Assembly: GCA_017415945.1 (NCBI GenBank)
Contig: JAFQDR010000208.1
Location: 1 to 42,490 of the forward strand
Length of the DNA: 42,490 nt
Reading direction: 5' to 3'
DNA from: Oscillospiraceae bacterium
Lineage (GTDB): Bacteria; Bacillota_A; Clostridia; Oscillospirales; Oscillospiraceae
The position numbers were made by a program, and so were the translations under genes. Below, piece after piece: positions 1-7,160 of the stretch (its first letter is position 1; the number at the start of each line of letters is the position of its first letter). Below the pieces are notes generated by a model. That model saw only the letters and a list, made by a program, of their open reading frames with translations, did no database searches and had not been told where the DNA came from.

Positions 1-750
1 GGCACCTCTCACTACTTCGGTGACGGCTTCGCCAAGGCCTTCGGCATTGAATTTACCGACAAGACAAACAAGAAGACCAATCCCCACGAAACCTCCTGGG
101 GTGTTTCCACCCGTCTCATCGGCGGCATCATTATGACCCACGGTGACAACAACGGTCTGGTGCTGCCTCCCAAGGTCGCTCCCATTCAGGCCATCATCCT
201 GCCCATCGCACAGCACAAGGCAGGGGTTCTGGAAGCTGCGGGCGCAATCAAGGAACGTCTGATCGCTGCGGGCTTCCGCACCAAGCTGGACGATTCCGAC
301 AACTCCATGGGCTGGAAGTGCGCCGAATACGAAATGAAGGGCGTTCCCCTGCGTGTGGAATGCGGCCCCCGCGATCTGGAAAACGGTCAGGTGGTTCTGG
401 TACGCCGCAACGACGGTGTTAAAACCGTAGTGAAGCTGGAGGATCTGGAAACCGCAGTGGCCGAACAGCTGGAGCTGGTTCACAAGGGTATGTACGACAG
501 AGCCTACAAGAACCTGACCGACCATATTTACGAAGCACACTCTCTGGAAGAAGCAAAGGCACTGCAGGAAGCCAACGGCGGTTTCATCAAGACCATGTGG
601 TGCGGCGATTTGGAATGTGAGCTGAAGATGAAGGAAGAAGCAGGGATGTCCTCCCGCTGCATGCCTTTCGCACAGGAACACCTGGGCGATGTGTGCCCCA
701 TCTGCGGCAAGCCTGCTAAGACCATGATCTACTGGGGTGTTGCATACTAA
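1..750 (+). CDS. proS: Prolyl-tRNA synthetase, C-terminal part (5' truncated by window)
   Basis: Class II aminoacyl-tRNA synthetase that charges tRNA-Pro in the cytosol. The frame is open from base 1, so the start and most of the catalytic domain lie outside the window; 249 residues remain. The opening residues (GTSHYFGDGF, then TSWGVSTRLIGG) match the class II motif 3 region of ProRS. An anticodon-binding domain follows, from about PPKVAPIQAIILP. The C-terminal domain has four cysteines (CGDLEC, SSRC, CPICGK) and the protein ends in Tyr. Both are hallmarks of the archaeal/eukaryote-like ProRS that also occurs in many Firmicutes. Its stop overlaps the ATG of the next gene by one base, so the two are translationally coupled. 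Confidence 0.95.
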   Translation, partial: GTSHYFGDGFAKAFGIEFTDKTNKKTNPHETSWGVSTRLIGGIIMTHGDNNGLVLPPKVAPIQAIILPIAQHKAGVLEAAGAIKERLIAAGFRTKLDDSDNSMGWKCAEYEMKGVPLRVECGPRDLENGQVVLVRRNDGVKTVVKLEDLETAVAEQLELVHKGMYDRAYKNLTDHIYEAHSLEEAKALQEANGGFIKTMWCGDLECELKMKEEAGMSSRCMPFAQEHLGDVCPICGKPAKTMIYWGVAY

Positions 751-1208
751 TGCTCGGCCCCTTTCTGCAAACCCTCATTATGGGCATGACCCCCGTGGTG
801 GAGCTGCGGGGTGCCATCCCCTTCGGCTTGGCACTGGGCATGGATCCCGTCAGCTGCTATCTGGCCGCGGTCATCGGCAACTGCATCCCCATTCCCTTTA
901 TCATCCTGTTCATTGAGCATGTGTTCCGTATCATGCGGAAGCTGTCCCCCAAGTTCGGTGCTCTGGTGGACACGCTGGAAAAGCGTGCGGATGAGAAAAG
1001 CGATGTGGTGCAGAAGTATGCCCTGTGGGGTCTGGTGATTTTGGTAGCCATCCCCCTCCCCGGCACAGGAGCATGGACAGGCTCACTGGTAGCAGCCCTG
1101 ATGAATATTCCCCTGCGCAAAAGCGGCCCCGCCTGTGTGTTTGGCGTGCTGATCGCAGGCGCAGTCGTCATGGCCATCTCCACAGGCGTCATCGCCATTG
1201 TCACTTAA
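750..1208 (+). CDS. Small multidrug-export-type membrane protein (COG2426 family)
   Basis: A 152-residue integral membrane protein with about four hydrophobic segments. It begins with the family-typical stretch LIMGMTPVVELRGAIPFGLALG and has a second conserved block, AIPLPGTGAWTGSLVA, near residue 100. Family members (PF06695) are annotated as putative small multidrug exporters, but transport has rarely been shown, so the substrate is unknown. The ATG overlaps the proS stop (TAATG), and a GGGGTG ribosome site lies within the end of proS, which points to co-expression. A hairpin terminator follows the stop. Confidence 0.8.
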   Translation: MLGPFLQTLIMGMTPVVELRGAIPFGLALGMDPVSCYLAAVIGNCIPIPFIILFIEHVFRIMRKLSPKFGALVDTLEKRADEKSDVVQKYALWGLVILVAIPLPGTGAWTGSLVAALMNIPLRKSGPACVFGVLIAGAVVMAISTGVIAIVT

Positions 1209-1225
1209 ATTACAGAAATAAACTC

Positions 1226-1254
1226 ACAGCCTTGCCCATTTGCGGCAAGGCTGT
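1226..1254 (+). terminator. Hairpin terminator after proS operon
   Basis: ACAGCCTTGCC pairs with GGCAAGGCTGT over a 7-base loop, followed by a short T-rich tail. It lies 17 bases after the stop of the membrane protein gene. Confidence 0.7.
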
Positions 1255-1291
1255 TCCTATATCCGATTATTTCGTCTTGTTTTTCACATAA

Positions 1292-1320
1292 TTGCATTTG
1301 GTGTCTGTATATGGTATAAT
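1292..1320 (+). promoter_or_regulatory. Promoter of trxA
   Basis: TTGCAT (1292-1297), a 17-base spacer and a perfect TATAAT (1315-1320), giving a leader of about 35 bases before the trxA ATG. Confidence 0.75.
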
Positions 1321-1361
1321 GGTTACATAAAAGAAAATTTCTCTCAATAGGAGGTACAGAT

Positions 1362-1676
1362 ATGTCCGTAATGAAAATCACCAATGCAAATTTCGAAGCC
1401 GAAGTTATGAACAGCGAAAAGCCCGTTCTGCTGGATTTCTGGGCACCCTGGTGCGGCCCCTGCCGTATGGTAGCCCCCGTCATCGATAAGCTGGCAGAGG
1501 AACGTCTTGATGTTAAATTCGGCAAGGTCAACGTAGACGAGGAACCTCAGCTGGCAGCCAAGTTCGGTGTAGTCTCCATCCCCACTCTGGTGGTCATGGA
1601 CGGCGGTGCCATCGTGGCACAGGCCGTGGGCGCAAGACCCAAGGAAATGATTCTGGAAATGCTGAACTTCGACTAA
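1362..1676 (+). CDS. trxA: Thioredoxin
   Basis: Cytosolic disulfide reductase of 104 residues, the usual thioredoxin length. The redox motif WCGPC is at residues 30-34, after the typical PVLLDFWAP strand, and the cis-proline motif SIPT follows near residue 73. It reduces disulfides in ribonucleotide reductase, peroxiredoxins and other proteins, using electrons from thioredoxin reductase. The start is supported by GGAGG nine bases upstream. The gene is monocistronic, with its own promoter and a strong terminator. Confidence 0.96.
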   Translation: MSVMKITNANFEAEVMNSEKPVLLDFWAPWCGPCRMVAPVIDKLAEERLDVKFGKVNVDEEPQLAAKFGVVSIPTLVVMDGGAIVAQAVGARPKEMILEMLNFD

Positions 1677-1690
1677 ATTTCAAATACACA

Positions 1691-1720
1691 CCGCCGCAGC
1701 CCAAAAGCTGCGGCGGTTTT
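1691..1720 (+). terminator. Intrinsic terminator of trxA
   Basis: A perfect 10-bp stem (CCGCCGCAGC / GCTGCGGCGG) with a 6-base loop and a T5 tail. Confidence 0.9.
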
Positions 1721-1803
1721 TCAGTTCGTACAAAGGCACCGAAAATTTTCGCACCTCCACACGGTATCGTTACTGCATCTATCCTTCAACGTCTCGCACC
1801 CTT

Positions 1804-1910
1804 GTAGGGGCGGATATCATCCGCCTCAACCCTCCGACACCCACGGCAGATATGGCAACGTAGCGCCCCAACCCACTGCGCAGCTGCGGGCGGATACTAT
1901 CCGCCCCTAC
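1804..1910. repeat. Pair of GTAGGGG palindromic repeats (inverted pair)
   Basis: GTAGGGGCGGAT-ATC-ATCCGCC at 1804-1825 and GCGGGCGGAT-ACT-ATCCGCCCCTAC at 1886-1910. They are oppositely oriented members of the REP-like family scattered through this window (also near 11225, 21779, 23872, 30359, 33159 and 34984). Apart from these, the 326-base gap between trxA and mntP holds only the terminator and the mntP promoter. Confidence 0.8.
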
Positions 1911-1940
1911 GGGATAATCGCATCCCCGTCACATTCTCCA

Positions 1941-1975
1941 TTGCAATCCAGACCTCAATATGGTAAAATATTGAG
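1941..1975 (+). promoter_or_regulatory. mntP promoter with overlapping palindromic operator
   Basis: TTGCAA (1941-1946), 17-base spacer, TAAAAT (1964-1969). A perfect 8-bp inverted repeat, CTCAATAT-N6-ATATTGAG (1954-1975), is centred on the -10 box, a position suited to repression. The regulator is unknown; a Mn-responsive repressor is a guess from the downstream gene. Confidence 0.65.
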
Positions 1976-2002
1976 CGTATTTTTGTAAAAAAGGAGTATC
2001 GT

Positions 2003-2566
2003 ATGACACTCATTGAATTATTCATCCTTGCGGTAGGTTTGTCCATGGATGCCATGGCGGTGTCCATCTGCAAGGGTCTGTCCGTTTCCAAGGCAGAAAA
2101 GAAGCAGATGTGCATTGTAGGTCTGTACTTCGGCGGCTTTCAGGCACTGATGCCCCTGCTGGGGTACTGGCTGGGGGTCAATTTCCAGACCGTGGTAGAG
2201 TCCGTAGACCATTGGATCGCTTTTGTGCTGCTGGGGCTCATCGGTCTGAACATGATCAAGGAATCCCGTGAGGGAGAGGTTGACGAGCTGGATGCACAGT
2301 TCGGCCCCGCCTCCATGCTGCCTCTGGCCATCGCCACCAGTATTGACGCATTGGCGGTGGGCATCACCTTCGCTTTTCTGAAGGTCAGCATCCTCCCCGC
2401 GGTCAGCTTCATCGGCGTAACTACCTTCGCCCTGTCCGCAGTGGGCTTGGTCATCGGCAACAAGCTGGGTGCCCGCAGCAAGAGCAAGGCAGAGCTGCTG
2501 GGGGGCGTAGTGCTGATCTGCATGGGCACCAAGATCCTGCTGGAGCATTTAGGATTTATTGGATGA
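2003..2566 (+). CDS. mntP: Putative manganese efflux pump MntP
   Basis: A 187-residue inner-membrane protein made of two homologous three-helix halves. Each half carries the conserved acidic motif of the family: SMDAMAVS (Asp16) and SIDALAVG (Asp115). MntP exports Mn2+ and protects against Mn excess; family function comes from E. coli and related work. AAGGAG lies 7 bases before the ATG. The leader is too short for a yybP-ykoY Mn riboswitch, the usual control of this gene elsewhere. A palindrome over the -10 box suggests repressor control instead. A palindromic repeat element begins three bases after the stop. Confidence 0.92.
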   Translation: MTLIELFILAVGLSMDAMAVSICKGLSVSKAEKKQMCIVGLYFGGFQALMPLLGYWLGVNFQTVVESVDHWIAFVLLGLIGLNMIKESREGEVDELDAQFGPASMLPLAIATSIDALAVGITFAFLKVSILPAVSFIGVTTFALSAVGLVIGNKLGARSKSKAELLGGVVLICMGTKILLEHLGFIG

Positions 2567-2569
2567 AAA

Positions 2570-2694
2570 ATAAGGCTCCCCTTTTAAGGGGGAGCTGTCA
2601 GCGAAGCTGACTGAGAGGTAAATAATTTATCCGATTACCTCTCCGTCACGGCTATCGCCGTGCCACCTCTCCTTAAAAGGAGAGGCTTTATTAT
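2570..2694. repeat. MITE-like palindromic element
   Basis: About 125 bp with imperfect terminal inverted repeats (AATAAGGCTCCCCTTTTAAG at the left, the complement of the right end CTTAAAAGGAGAGGCTTTATT). It has three internal hairpins: GTCAGC/GCTGAC, GAGAGGTAA/TTACCTCTC and CACGGC/GCCGTG. It encodes nothing and lies directly after mntP. A second element of the same design is at 7663-7853. Confidence 0.65.
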
Positions 2695-2696
2695 TC

Positions 2697-2728
2697 AAAA
2701 AACGGACTTCTCACGAAGTCCGTTTTTT
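2697..2728. terminator. Bidirectional intrinsic terminator
   Basis: AAAAAACGGACTTC and GAAGTCCGTTTTTT pair around a TCAC loop. A-run and T-run on opposite sides allow it to serve the minus-strand gene ending at 2735 and transcripts arriving from mntP. Confidence 0.85.
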
Positions 2729-2734
2729 GTTATT

Positions 2735-3532
2735 TTACTGTGCCGCATCGGTATTGGGCACTCTGCTGTCGTAGCGCACGCCGCACAGGTGCTCGTAGTA
2801 CAGGAAGAAGGTAATTTCCATGTACATACGGATGAATGCGGTCATGGGCAGCATCACCAAGCCGGGCAGATAGGCGGAGCCCAAGGCGATTGCCAGAGCG
2901 TTTATCGCAAAGGACTGGGCAAAGGTCCACCCAAGGAAACTCAAGTCCAGCCAAAACAGCTCCATTTTATGGCCATCCATCATGTGCTTGCTGGCGCGGA
3001 TGCATTCCATCACACTCATTTCGGGATGATCCAGCAGGATATACAGCCCCTGTCGATAGCGGTAGGAGGCGATAATGCCGGGGATCACGAACAGCATCCC
3101 CCACAGGAAGGTCAAGGCCGTGGTCACAAACTGATACCAGAACACACGCAGCAGGATCGGCAGCGCATCAAACAGGTTGCCGAAGCTGCCCTTATGCCAG
3201 CGGCACTCGGAGATGACGTAGATCACAATGCCCGTTGCGATCATCAGCACCATCAGAGACAGCAGCGCGCTGAGCAGGTTCTGCATAAAGGTAGGCTGGT
3301 TTGCCTGAAGGACGTTGAGATAATGCTCGCTGTTTTGGGTTTTCAAAAACTCTTCGGAGGCCTTCACCAGTGCCTCACTGCGGGCAAGCTCCCCCGTGAC
3401 CTCGCTGCTGAGGATGTCCAGCAGAGTCATCAGTCCCAGACCGGCAATACCCACCAATATAGGGCTGGGCTTGGCATGGGACAGGAAGCCTCGGGCGATA
3501 AATTTCAAATGTTGGCGGAGATTGAGTTCCAT
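2735..3532 (-). CDS. DUF975-type multi-pass membrane protein
   Basis: A 265-residue membrane protein with about five or six hydrophobic segments. It resembles the DUF975 family of Firmicutes: an N-terminal helix, a loop, the segment WYQFVTTALTFLWGMLFVIPGI, then YRQGLYILLDHPEMSVMECI and SKHMMDGHKMELFWLDLSF. Function in this family is unknown. The start was set at 3532 (MELNLRQH) because AGAGAGGA precedes it; the longer reading frame has no ribosome site. It is alone on this strand between the tRNA-Leu locus and mntP. Confidence 0.75.
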   Translation of the reverse strand: MELNLRQHLKFIARGFLSHAKPSPILVGIAGLGLMTLLDILSSEVTGELARSEALVKASEEFLKTQNSEHYLNVLQANQPTFMQNLLSALLSLMVLMIATGIVIYVISECRWHKGSFGNLFDALPILLRVFWYQFVTTALTFLWGMLFVIPGIIASYRYRQGLYILLDHPEMSVMECIRASKHMMDGHKMELFWLDLSFLGWTFAQSFAINALAIALGSAYLPGLVMLPMTAFIRMYMEITFFLYYEHLCGVRYDSRVPNTDAAQ

Positions 3533-3675
3533 TTCCGAATTCCTCTCTATTGTATCATATTGAAAGCAGTATACCACGAAGGCAGGATTTCCACAAGATA
3601 GGTCGTTCTTCCGTCGGTAAACTTTTTGAAAACAATCGAATGGGGAAATTTTTCCGAAATATTTAGAAATCACTG

Positions 3676-3704
3676 TTGACAAACGGAGAAGTTGGTGCTA
3701 TTAT
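3676..3704 (+). promoter_or_regulatory. Promoter of tRNA-Leu copy 1
   Basis: TTGACA (3676-3681), 17-base spacer, TATTAT (3699-3704). The 33 bases between the -10 box and the tRNA are almost identical to those before tRNA-Leu copy 2. Confidence 0.85.
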
Positions 3705-3737
3705 GAATAAGCTTTCGACGAAAGCAATGCCAAATAT

Positions 3738-3825
3738 GCGCGAGTGGTGGAATTGGCAGACTCGCTAGATTCAGGTTCTAGTGCTCACTCCGGGCGTGCG
3801 GGTTCAAGTCCCGCCTCGCGCACCA
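3738..3825 (+). tRNA. tRNA-Leu (anticodon CAG), copy 1
   Basis: An 88-nt class II tRNA with encoded CCA. The acceptor stem is GCGCGAG/CTCGCGC, the anticodon stem is CTAGA/TCTAG around TTCAGGT, there is a long variable arm, and the T arm is GCGGG-TTCAAGT-CCCGC. It reads CUG codons, which are abundant in this window. The sequence is identical to the copy at 6823-6910. Confidence 0.97.
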
Positions 3826-3828
3826 AAC

Positions 3829-3861
3829 AAAAAAGGACATCCGAACGGATGTCCTTTTTTG
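3829..3861 (+). terminator. Terminator of tRNA-Leu copy 1
   Basis: AAAAAAGGACATCC pairs with GGATGTCCTTTTTT around GAAC, directly after the tRNA CCA. Confidence 0.9.
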
Positions 3862-3902
3862 TTTGGTCTGTGGGGGATCCGACTTGAACCCGATTATATA
3901 GG

Positions 3903-3942
3903 CTCCCCCGATACGGCCACACACCGCATCGGGGGAGTTTTT
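3903..3942 (+). terminator. CTCCCCCGAT hairpin (terminator-like)
   Basis: CTCCCCCGAT pairs with ATCGGGGGAG around a GC-rich 15-base loop, then T5. It abuts the 3' end of the opposing XRE gene. The arm and loop (CTCCCCCGATACGGCCACAC) recur exactly at 7561, after tRNA-Leu copy 2. Confidence 0.7.
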
Positions 3943-4169
3943 CAATCTCTAAAGTCAAACAGTCTGTCCGCCGTGATTTCCAGCACCTCGCACAGTTTGA
4001 ACACTACATCAAAGGAAACACCCACGTTCCCCAGCTCGATGGCGCTGATATGGCTTCTGTCAATATCCACCAGCTCCGCAAGCTGCAGCTGGGTCAGCTT
4101 CTTCCGCTTGCGATAATATACAACGTTCAGACCAAACTTTTCGTACATCGGTTTATATTCCGGCTTCAT
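3942..4169 (-). CDS. XRE-family HTH transcriptional regulator (short)
   Basis: A 75-residue protein that is essentially one Cro/C1-type helix-turn-helix domain. The motif covers KKLTQLQLAELVDIDRSHIS (about residues 22-41), followed by AIELGNVGVSFDVVFKLCEVLEI. The start at 4169 is supported by GAGGTG six bases upstream; an upstream in-frame ATG at 4208 lacks a site. Such stand-alone HTH proteins usually act as DNA-binding dimers. The target is not evident; the divergent membrane protein gene at 4305 is a candidate. Confidence 0.88.
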   Translation of the reverse strand: MKPEYKPMYEKFGLNVVYYRKRKKLTQLQLAELVDIDRSHISAIELGNVGVSFDVVFKLCEVLEITADRLFDFRD

Positions 4170-4240
4170 ATGTTTCACCTCAATTATATTGTAGAGGCCT
4201 TTCCACACACTATAAACCTTGTCAAAATACCGTTACGTTA

Positions 4241-4269
4241 TTGACACAAGTCATTTTCTGTTTTAGAAT
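4241..4269 (+). promoter_or_regulatory. Promoter of the membrane protein gene at 4305
   Basis: TTGACA (4241-4246), 17-base spacer, TAGAAT (4264-4269). The leader contains a small hairpin, TCCAAAG/CTTTGGA (4270-4288). Confidence 0.75.
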
Positions 4270-4304
4270 ATCCAAAGCACAGCTTTGGAACTTGAGGACG
4301 CTAT

Positions 4305-4703
4305 ATGAACACCGTGAAAAAACTGCTACCTATCATTAAGCTTGCACTGCTGGTTGGGCTATGCTTCTACATTGTCCCCTCCTCTTTGCTGTTTCTATAC
4401 CTTCATCTTTCCTTCTTTGACCCCATTTATTTCTACGGGGTCGCCATACAGCTGCTGGCGGTGAACACCGTATTTCTGCTGAACCTGTTTTTGACACTAA
4501 AGCCTCTATTGCTTCCAAACCGTAAAGATGTCCATAACGCAAATGACCGCCGCGCCGCTGTGGTTTGCTCTTTGCTGGGCGGCATTATGTTCCTCTGCCT
4601 TGCACTGCGCAGCGAAGCAATCTATGATTGGTTTTTCGTATTTTGCAATGGCGCGATCATCCTGCTCTCCGTTTATGAGCTGCTCCACCCCAATACACAA
4701 TAA
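4305..4703 (+). CDS. Hypothetical four-helix membrane protein
   Basis: 132 residues with four predicted transmembrane segments, at about residues 8-32, 41-66, 82-102 and 106-125. Basic residues between helices 2 and 3 (LPNRKDVHNANDRR) suggest a cytoplasmic loop. I do not recognise the family. The possible ribosome site is weak (TGAGGA, 8 bases upstream). It is divergent from the XRE gene and ends in a bidirectional terminator. Confidence 0.6.
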   Translation: MNTVKKLLPIIKLALLVGLCFYIVPSSLLFLYLHLSFFDPIYFYGVAIQLLAVNTVFLLNLFLTLKPLLLPNRKDVHNANDRRAAVVCSLLGGIMFLCLALRSEAIYDWFFVFCNGAIILLSVYELLHPNTQ

Positions 4704-4732
4704 AACAGAGTCTCCTCGGGAGGCTCTGTTTT
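4702..4732. terminator. Bidirectional terminator between convergent genes
   Basis: AAAACAGAGTCTCC pairs with GAGGCTCTGTTTT. It overlaps the stop codons of the convergent genes at 4703 and 4731. Confidence 0.85.
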
Positions 4733-5384
4733 ATTCTCCGCCCATAATGTACACGCGGTTGTTGTATTCGTTGTCCCATACCACACGGTATGTATAGCCT
4801 CTGCGTTTGTCGTCCTTGGTGTGTTCCAGCTCACTGCGGGTCAGATCGGGCTTATCCGTCAGCACCCACATTCCCTTGGCAGGGTCGGGATTCGTGCTCA
4901 GATTCAGCAAATAGGGATACTGCTCCGTTTCCTCCTTGTGATGCTTGAAGGGCTTGCGGTCAATATACAGATACCCCGCCCCGTCGTAGACCAGCTCATC
5001 CACCTGACGGATCTCCCCGTCCAGCATGGCAAGGTTCAGAAAATCGGGCAGGCCCATATTCACCGACTGCAGGAAATCTTCCCAGTTTTCCTCCCCGTCC
5101 CACAGCAGGTGGGGCAGCCGAATCACCGTACAGCCCTCCTCTGCGGCAGCCTCGGCGGAGGCGTAATAGGGGGGATTGGGCTCGATGTACCAGGCTTTCC
5201 ACCAATGGGAAGCGCCCACAATGACTACGCAAAAGATCACCCATGCGGTCATCATTGCCGCACGCCTGCCTCGGCTCAGATAGGGTGCCTTTGCATTCAC
5301 ATACCAACGCAGCACCAAATACAGTACCAGGATGACTGCATAGCTCAGCTCCGTAGCCCATTGCGCGGTTACGGAAATTCCCAT
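4731..5384 (-). CDS. Hypothetical membrane-anchored protein
   Basis: 217 residues. Two hydrophobic helices (about residues 8-28 and 42-62) are followed by a mostly hydrophilic domain of about 150 residues, rich in Trp, Tyr and acidic residues (for example PHLLWDGEENWEDFLQSVN and YDGAGYLYIDRKPFKHH). The domain probably lies outside the membrane. I do not recognise it. The start at 5384 is supported by GAGGGGG before the ATG; the reading frame extends further upstream without a site. A TATAAT box on the minus strand lies just upstream. Confidence 0.6.
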   Translation of the reverse strand: MGISVTAQWATELSYAVILVLYLVLRWYVNAKAPYLSRGRRAAMMTAWVIFCVVIVGASHWWKAWYIEPNPPYYASAEAAAEEGCTVIRLPHLLWDGEENWEDFLQSVNMGLPDFLNLAMLDGEIRQVDELVYDGAGYLYIDRKPFKHHKEETEQYPYLLNLSTNPDPAKGMWVLTDKPDLTRSELEHTKDDKRRGYTYRVVWDNEYNNRVYIMGGE

Positions 5385-5447
5385 GGCATCGCCCCCTCTC
5401 GTTTTTTCATTATACCACAGAGGCCGCGAAAAACAAGTGTCCGCGCC

Positions 5448-5476
5448 TTGACCGCACATTTAAAAAGGAATATACT
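5448..5476 (+). promoter_or_regulatory. Promoter of the zinc-ribbon membrane protein gene
   Basis: TTGACC (5448-5453), 17-base spacer, TATACT (5471-5476), ending 19 bases before the ATG at 5496. Confidence 0.7.
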
Positions 5477-5495
5477 GCCCTTACGAGGTGAGTTT

Positions 5496-6059
5496 ATGAA
5501 ACGATATACCAACGAAGGGGAAACGCCTTTGAAATTCCATAAGCTGTTTCATTATTTGATTATCCCCTATACCTGTCTGTCGGGATTCCTGTCAGTGCTT
5601 GATTACGCCTTCTATCTTCCCGCCTTAGCCATAGGCTCATGGGTAGATCTGGGATACACAGCCGCCGCAGTCATTTTAACAGCCATCATCTTCCTCGGCT
5701 TTTACAGCTTCAGCGGATATGCATGGTACTGCTTGATGGGGTATCTGGGGCTGCGTGCATCCATAGATCTTGTGGGCTTAGTTCTGACCTTTCTCTTTCT
5801 GCCGGAGGAGCTCCTCGTCAACGCAATCGCGGTATTGATCGATATTCTGATCCTGCTGCCCGTTGCCCTGTACTATATCAAGCGGAAGCCTTTGTTCTTC
5901 CCGCAGAAGCACAGTGCGGCTCCCTCCCTCGAGCCCGCAGGGACGCCCCTTGCGGCTAAGCAAAGCTCCGCGGCCGTAATGAATTTCTGCCCCAACTGCG
6001 GCAAAGCTTTGAAGCCCGACTATGCATTCTGTCCAAACTGCGGCACGCCCCGTCTGTAA
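5496..6059 (+). CDS. Membrane protein with C-terminal zinc ribbon
   Basis: 187 residues. Four hydrophobic segments occupy about residues 12-130. A linker rich in Ala, Pro and Ser follows, then a C-terminal zinc ribbon, CPNCGKALKPDYAFCPNCG (two CxxC pairs, about residues 166-184). The zinc_ribbon_2 plus membrane layout is common in Clostridia and has no assigned function. The ATG has GAGGTG six bases upstream. Reading frames that extend far upstream here overlap the opposing gene and are not used. Confidence 0.75.
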   Translation: MKRYTNEGETPLKFHKLFHYLIIPYTCLSGFLSVLDYAFYLPALAIGSWVDLGYTAAAVILTAIIFLGFYSFSGYAWYCLMGYLGLRASIDLVGLVLTFLFLPEELLVNAIAVLIDILILLPVALYYIKRKPLFFPQKHSAAPSLEPAGTPLAAKQSSAAVMNFCPNCGKALKPDYAFCPNCGTPRL

Positions 6060-6162
6060 AGCCGGCGTCCCCTGTAAGGCCAATGCCTTCTACCTAAGGA
6101 TGCACCCGCAGAGGCATTACCGTGCACCAATAAAACGACAAATAGGCTGTTCGTACGAGCTG

Positions 6163-6198
6163 AAAAAAACAACACCCCTGCAGCGCAAACTGCAAGGG
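6163..6198 (-). terminator. Terminator of the gene at 6243-6566
   Basis: On the minus strand CCCTTGCAG pairs with CTGCAGGG and is followed by GTGTTG and T7. Confidence 0.65.
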
Positions 6199-6242
6199 TA
6201 TCGTTCATTGAAAGAGAGTATGGTTCAAAGGAGGTTATACTG

Positions 6243-6566
6243 TTATTTCACATAGCCCCATTCCAGAGAGGTCTTCTTCAGACCTGCTTCCGCGAAGGAC
6301 TTGGCATTGGGGTACTTCTGCACATCAGCCAGCTCCCATGCCACATACAGGTGGTAAATGTCCTGTACCGCACCTTCAAAGGGCTCCTTCTGTGCTCTGG
6401 TGCCCACGAACTTGGCTTCGCCGGTAACCGCATCACCTTCGCAGATGTAAACGGTCACATCGGTCTGGCCTGCCATGTTGGGGAACTGACGGATGGGTGC
6501 GTACTTCTTGCCGCTGTAGAGACCTGCAGCAGCCGCAGGAGAGATGTTGATCATAAGTGCTTTCAT
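6243..6566 (-). CDS. Small hypothetical protein, possibly ASCH/PUA-like
   Basis: A 107-residue soluble protein. The N-terminus MKALMINISPAAAAGLYSGKK resembles the start of ASCH/PUA-like domains, in which a SIKPxxAxxIxxGxKxxE-type motif binds RNA or modified nucleotides. The middle reads as a beta-strand (VTVYICEGDAVTGEAKFVG), also seen in that fold. The match is by eye and weak, so treat it as a hypothetical protein. The start has a clear GGGAGG site. It is a single gene with its own terminator, upstream of tRNA-Leu copy 2 on the other strand. Confidence 0.6.
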   Translation of the reverse strand: MKALMINISPAAAAGLYSGKKYAPIRQFPNMAGQTDVTVYICEGDAVTGEAKFVGTRAQKEPFEGAVQDIYHLYVAWELADVQKYPNAKSFAEAGLKKTSLEWGYVK

Positions 6567-6760
6567 AATAGCCTCCCGATTATGTTTGGATTATAATTGT
6601 ATGCTATCTTTTATAAACGGGAAAGTCAACTCAGCTAATGGAAGCTAAACATTGTCGCCCTTTGTCTTTATCCGTCTTTAACGCAAACACATTTTTTCGT
6701 AAAGTTCTCTTAACAGCGTACAGTCTTATAAAATTTGTTGCAAAAACAGCAATTTCCCTA

Positions 6761-6789
6761 TTGACAATTTCCTGCGCAGGTGCTATTAT
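6761..6789 (+). promoter_or_regulatory. Promoter of tRNA-Leu copy 2
   Basis: TTGACA (6761-6766), 17-base spacer, TATTAT (6784-6789). From the -10 box to the tRNA it matches the copy 1 leader almost base for base (AAGCTTTCGACGAAAGCAAT). Confidence 0.85.
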
Positions 6790-6822
6790 AATTAAGCTTT
6801 CGACGAAAGCAATGCCAAATAT

Positions 6823-6910
6823 GCGCGAGTGGTGGAATTGGCAGACTCGCTAGATTCAGGTTCTAGTGCTCACTCCGGGCGTGCGGGTTCAAGTCCCGCC
6901 TCGCGCACCA
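6823..6910 (+). tRNA. tRNA-Leu (anticodon CAG), copy 2
   Basis: 88 nt, identical to the tRNA at 3738-3825 including the CCA. The duplicated block includes the leader from the -10 box onward but not the upstream spacer or the downstream terminator. Confidence 0.97.
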
Positions 6911-6912
6911 TG

Positions 6913-6944
6913 AAAAAGCCGACTTTTATGGAAGTCGGCTTTTT
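6913..6944 (+). terminator. Terminator of tRNA-Leu copy 2
   Basis: AAAAAGCCGACTT pairs with AAGTCGGCTTTTT. Its sequence is unrelated to the copy 1 terminator. Confidence 0.9.
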
Positions 6945-6949
6945 CAATT

Positions 6950-7105
6950 ATATCCGTTCCCTTCAGAAACGGATGATATACCTAACGGTATGATATCTGC
7001 TTCGCAGATGATATACGCTTACGCGTATGATGGGAACGGATATATATCATATCAAAGATATATCATGCGCCCTGCGTATATCATATTGCGCAAGCAATAT
7101 ATCAT
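6950..7105. repeat. Array of variable hairpins with ATGATAT / ATATCAT separators
   Basis: The first half has ATGATAT at 6973, 6990 and 7008 and a shortened ATGAT at 7027, spaced 17-19 bases. Between them are small hairpins with different stems: ATACC/GGTAT, ATCTGC/GCAGAT and ATACGC/GCGTAT. The second half has the inverted separator ATATCAT at 7044, 7060, 7078 and 7099, with stems such as ATATC/GATAT and ATATTGC/GCAATAT. The first half is bounded by a perfect 13-bp inverted repeat, TATATCCGTTCCC (6950) and GGGAACGGATATA (7032). The array ends 56 bases before an S23-family gene. Confidence 0.8.
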
Positions 7106-7160
7106 TTCATTGCATTTGCTACCTCTCTCACATATAATCGGTTTATCCGGAGGTGAAATA

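Noticed and set aside
1921..2002. Mn (yybP-ykoY) riboswitch before mntP
   Set aside because: Only about 33 bases lie between the -10 box and the ATG, too short for the aptamer, and its conserved loops are absent.
2660..3601. 313-residue plus-strand frame opposite the DUF975-type gene
   Set aside because: His/Gln/Gly-rich shadow that begins in a repeat element and lacks a ribosome site; the minus-strand frame has membrane helices and a good site.
4821..5495. Upstream extension of the zinc-ribbon membrane protein to 412 residues
   Set aside because: The extension overlaps an opposing gene and a promoter; GAGGTG and a TTGACC/TATACT promoter point to the ATG at 5496.
6950..7105. CRISPR array
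   Set aside because: Separators are only 7 bases, the inserts are palindromes of about 10 bases rather than 30-base spacers, the separator flips orientation midway, and no cas gene is near.
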